NCBI GenBank assembly: GCA_000750105.3
Contig: JPHH03000024.1
Location: forward strand, 372,001-436,000
Origin: Tolypocladium sp. Sup5 PDA-1
Lineage: Eukaryota; Ascomycota; Sordariomycetes; Hypocreales; Ophiocordycipitaceae
Reading direction: 5' to 3'
Length of the DNA: 64,000 nucleotides
Shown here: piece after piece, positions 63,831-64,000 of the stretch
How the letters are laid out: each line of letters begins with the position of its first letter
Numbering within the stretch: the stretch's first letter is position 1
The notes under the pieces: generated by a model
Databases searched by the model: none
What the model saw: the letters and a program-made list of their open reading frames with translations, nothing else
What the model was told of the DNA's origin: nothing
Position numbers and translations under genes: made by a program

Positions 63831-64000
63831 CCATGGTTCTGATGATTACTTTTTTCTCACACTTTCTGAGGTCCAATACGGTCAAAAAAACTCTAGGGAG
63901 GAGATTGTACGATACAGGAACGAAAGAATCCAACGATGGCTGAGAGATACTGAACCCAGAATTGTATTCTCGGCGCTGGAGGTCAGTCGGCTACGGCGGC
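63831..64000 (+). CDS. Possible exon at right edge, partial
   Basis: From a possible acceptor (GTGTAG at 63825-63830) an open frame reads DDYFFLTLSEVQYGQKNSRE then RYRNERIQRWLRDTEPRIVF to the window end. Composition is coding-like, but the start and family are not visible. Confidence 0.3.

Overview
The window reads as a piece of a filamentous ascomycete (Pezizomycotina, most likely Sordariomycetes) nuclear genome. The evidence is short GT-AG introns of about 45-80 nt with CTAAC/CTGAC-like branch points, and families typical of that group: a SAT4/rhodopsin-like membrane protein, a Zn(II)2Cys6 regulator, an SRR1-like protein, fungal APH-like kinases, hAT and pogo DNA transposons, and Copia-like remnants. 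Many repeated or transposon-like genes carry single nonsense codons explained by C-to-T or G-to-A changes, as repeat-induced point mutation (RIP) would leave. The species cannot be named from sequence alone.

Layout. 0-5 kb: 3' end of a type-B carboxylesterase, ankyrin and kinase-like relics, an intact six-exon SAT4-type membrane protein, and a fused Ca2+-ATPase/ankyrin relic. 5.7-11 kb: a collagen-like Gly-X-Y frame, then a hAT transposon with an apparently intact 860-aa transposase, then a decayed SNF2-type helicase fragment and a hypothetical gene. 11-15.5 kb: an F-box/ankyrin protein and a DEDDy 3'-5' exonuclease. 16-21.6 kb: repeat relics (one copy of an uncharacterised repeated gene, a pogo transposase) and a short SKP1 paralogue. 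22.2-24.6 kb: an 802-aa protein joining a coiled coil, a PD-(D/E)XK-like nuclease region, a Cys cluster and a kinase-like domain, flanked by inverted telomere-like repeats. 25-27.6 kb: an OrsD/DUF3505-like fragment and an SRR1-like gene with one internal stop.

28-41.5 kb is the metabolic part: alpha/beta hydrolase, Baeyer-Villiger-type monooxygenase, Zn2Cys6 regulator, short-chain dehydrogenase, amino-acid/amine permease and ornithine-type aminotransferase. Together they could take up a substrate, transaminate, oxidise and hydrolyse it under local control. That they work together is inference.

41.6-64 kb is again repeat-rich: a probable solo LTR, a 30-bp-unit dispersed repeat in two places, a truncated and a nearly full copy of one very large uncharacterised family (called family B here), a second large decayed family (family A) joined to the truncated copy, an intact APH-like kinase, a Copia-like protease remnant, the second copy of the 16-kb repeated gene in inverted orientation, and three further uncharacterised proteins. 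Splice junctions given were reconstructed by eye from frame and GT-AG signals; no alignment or database search was run.
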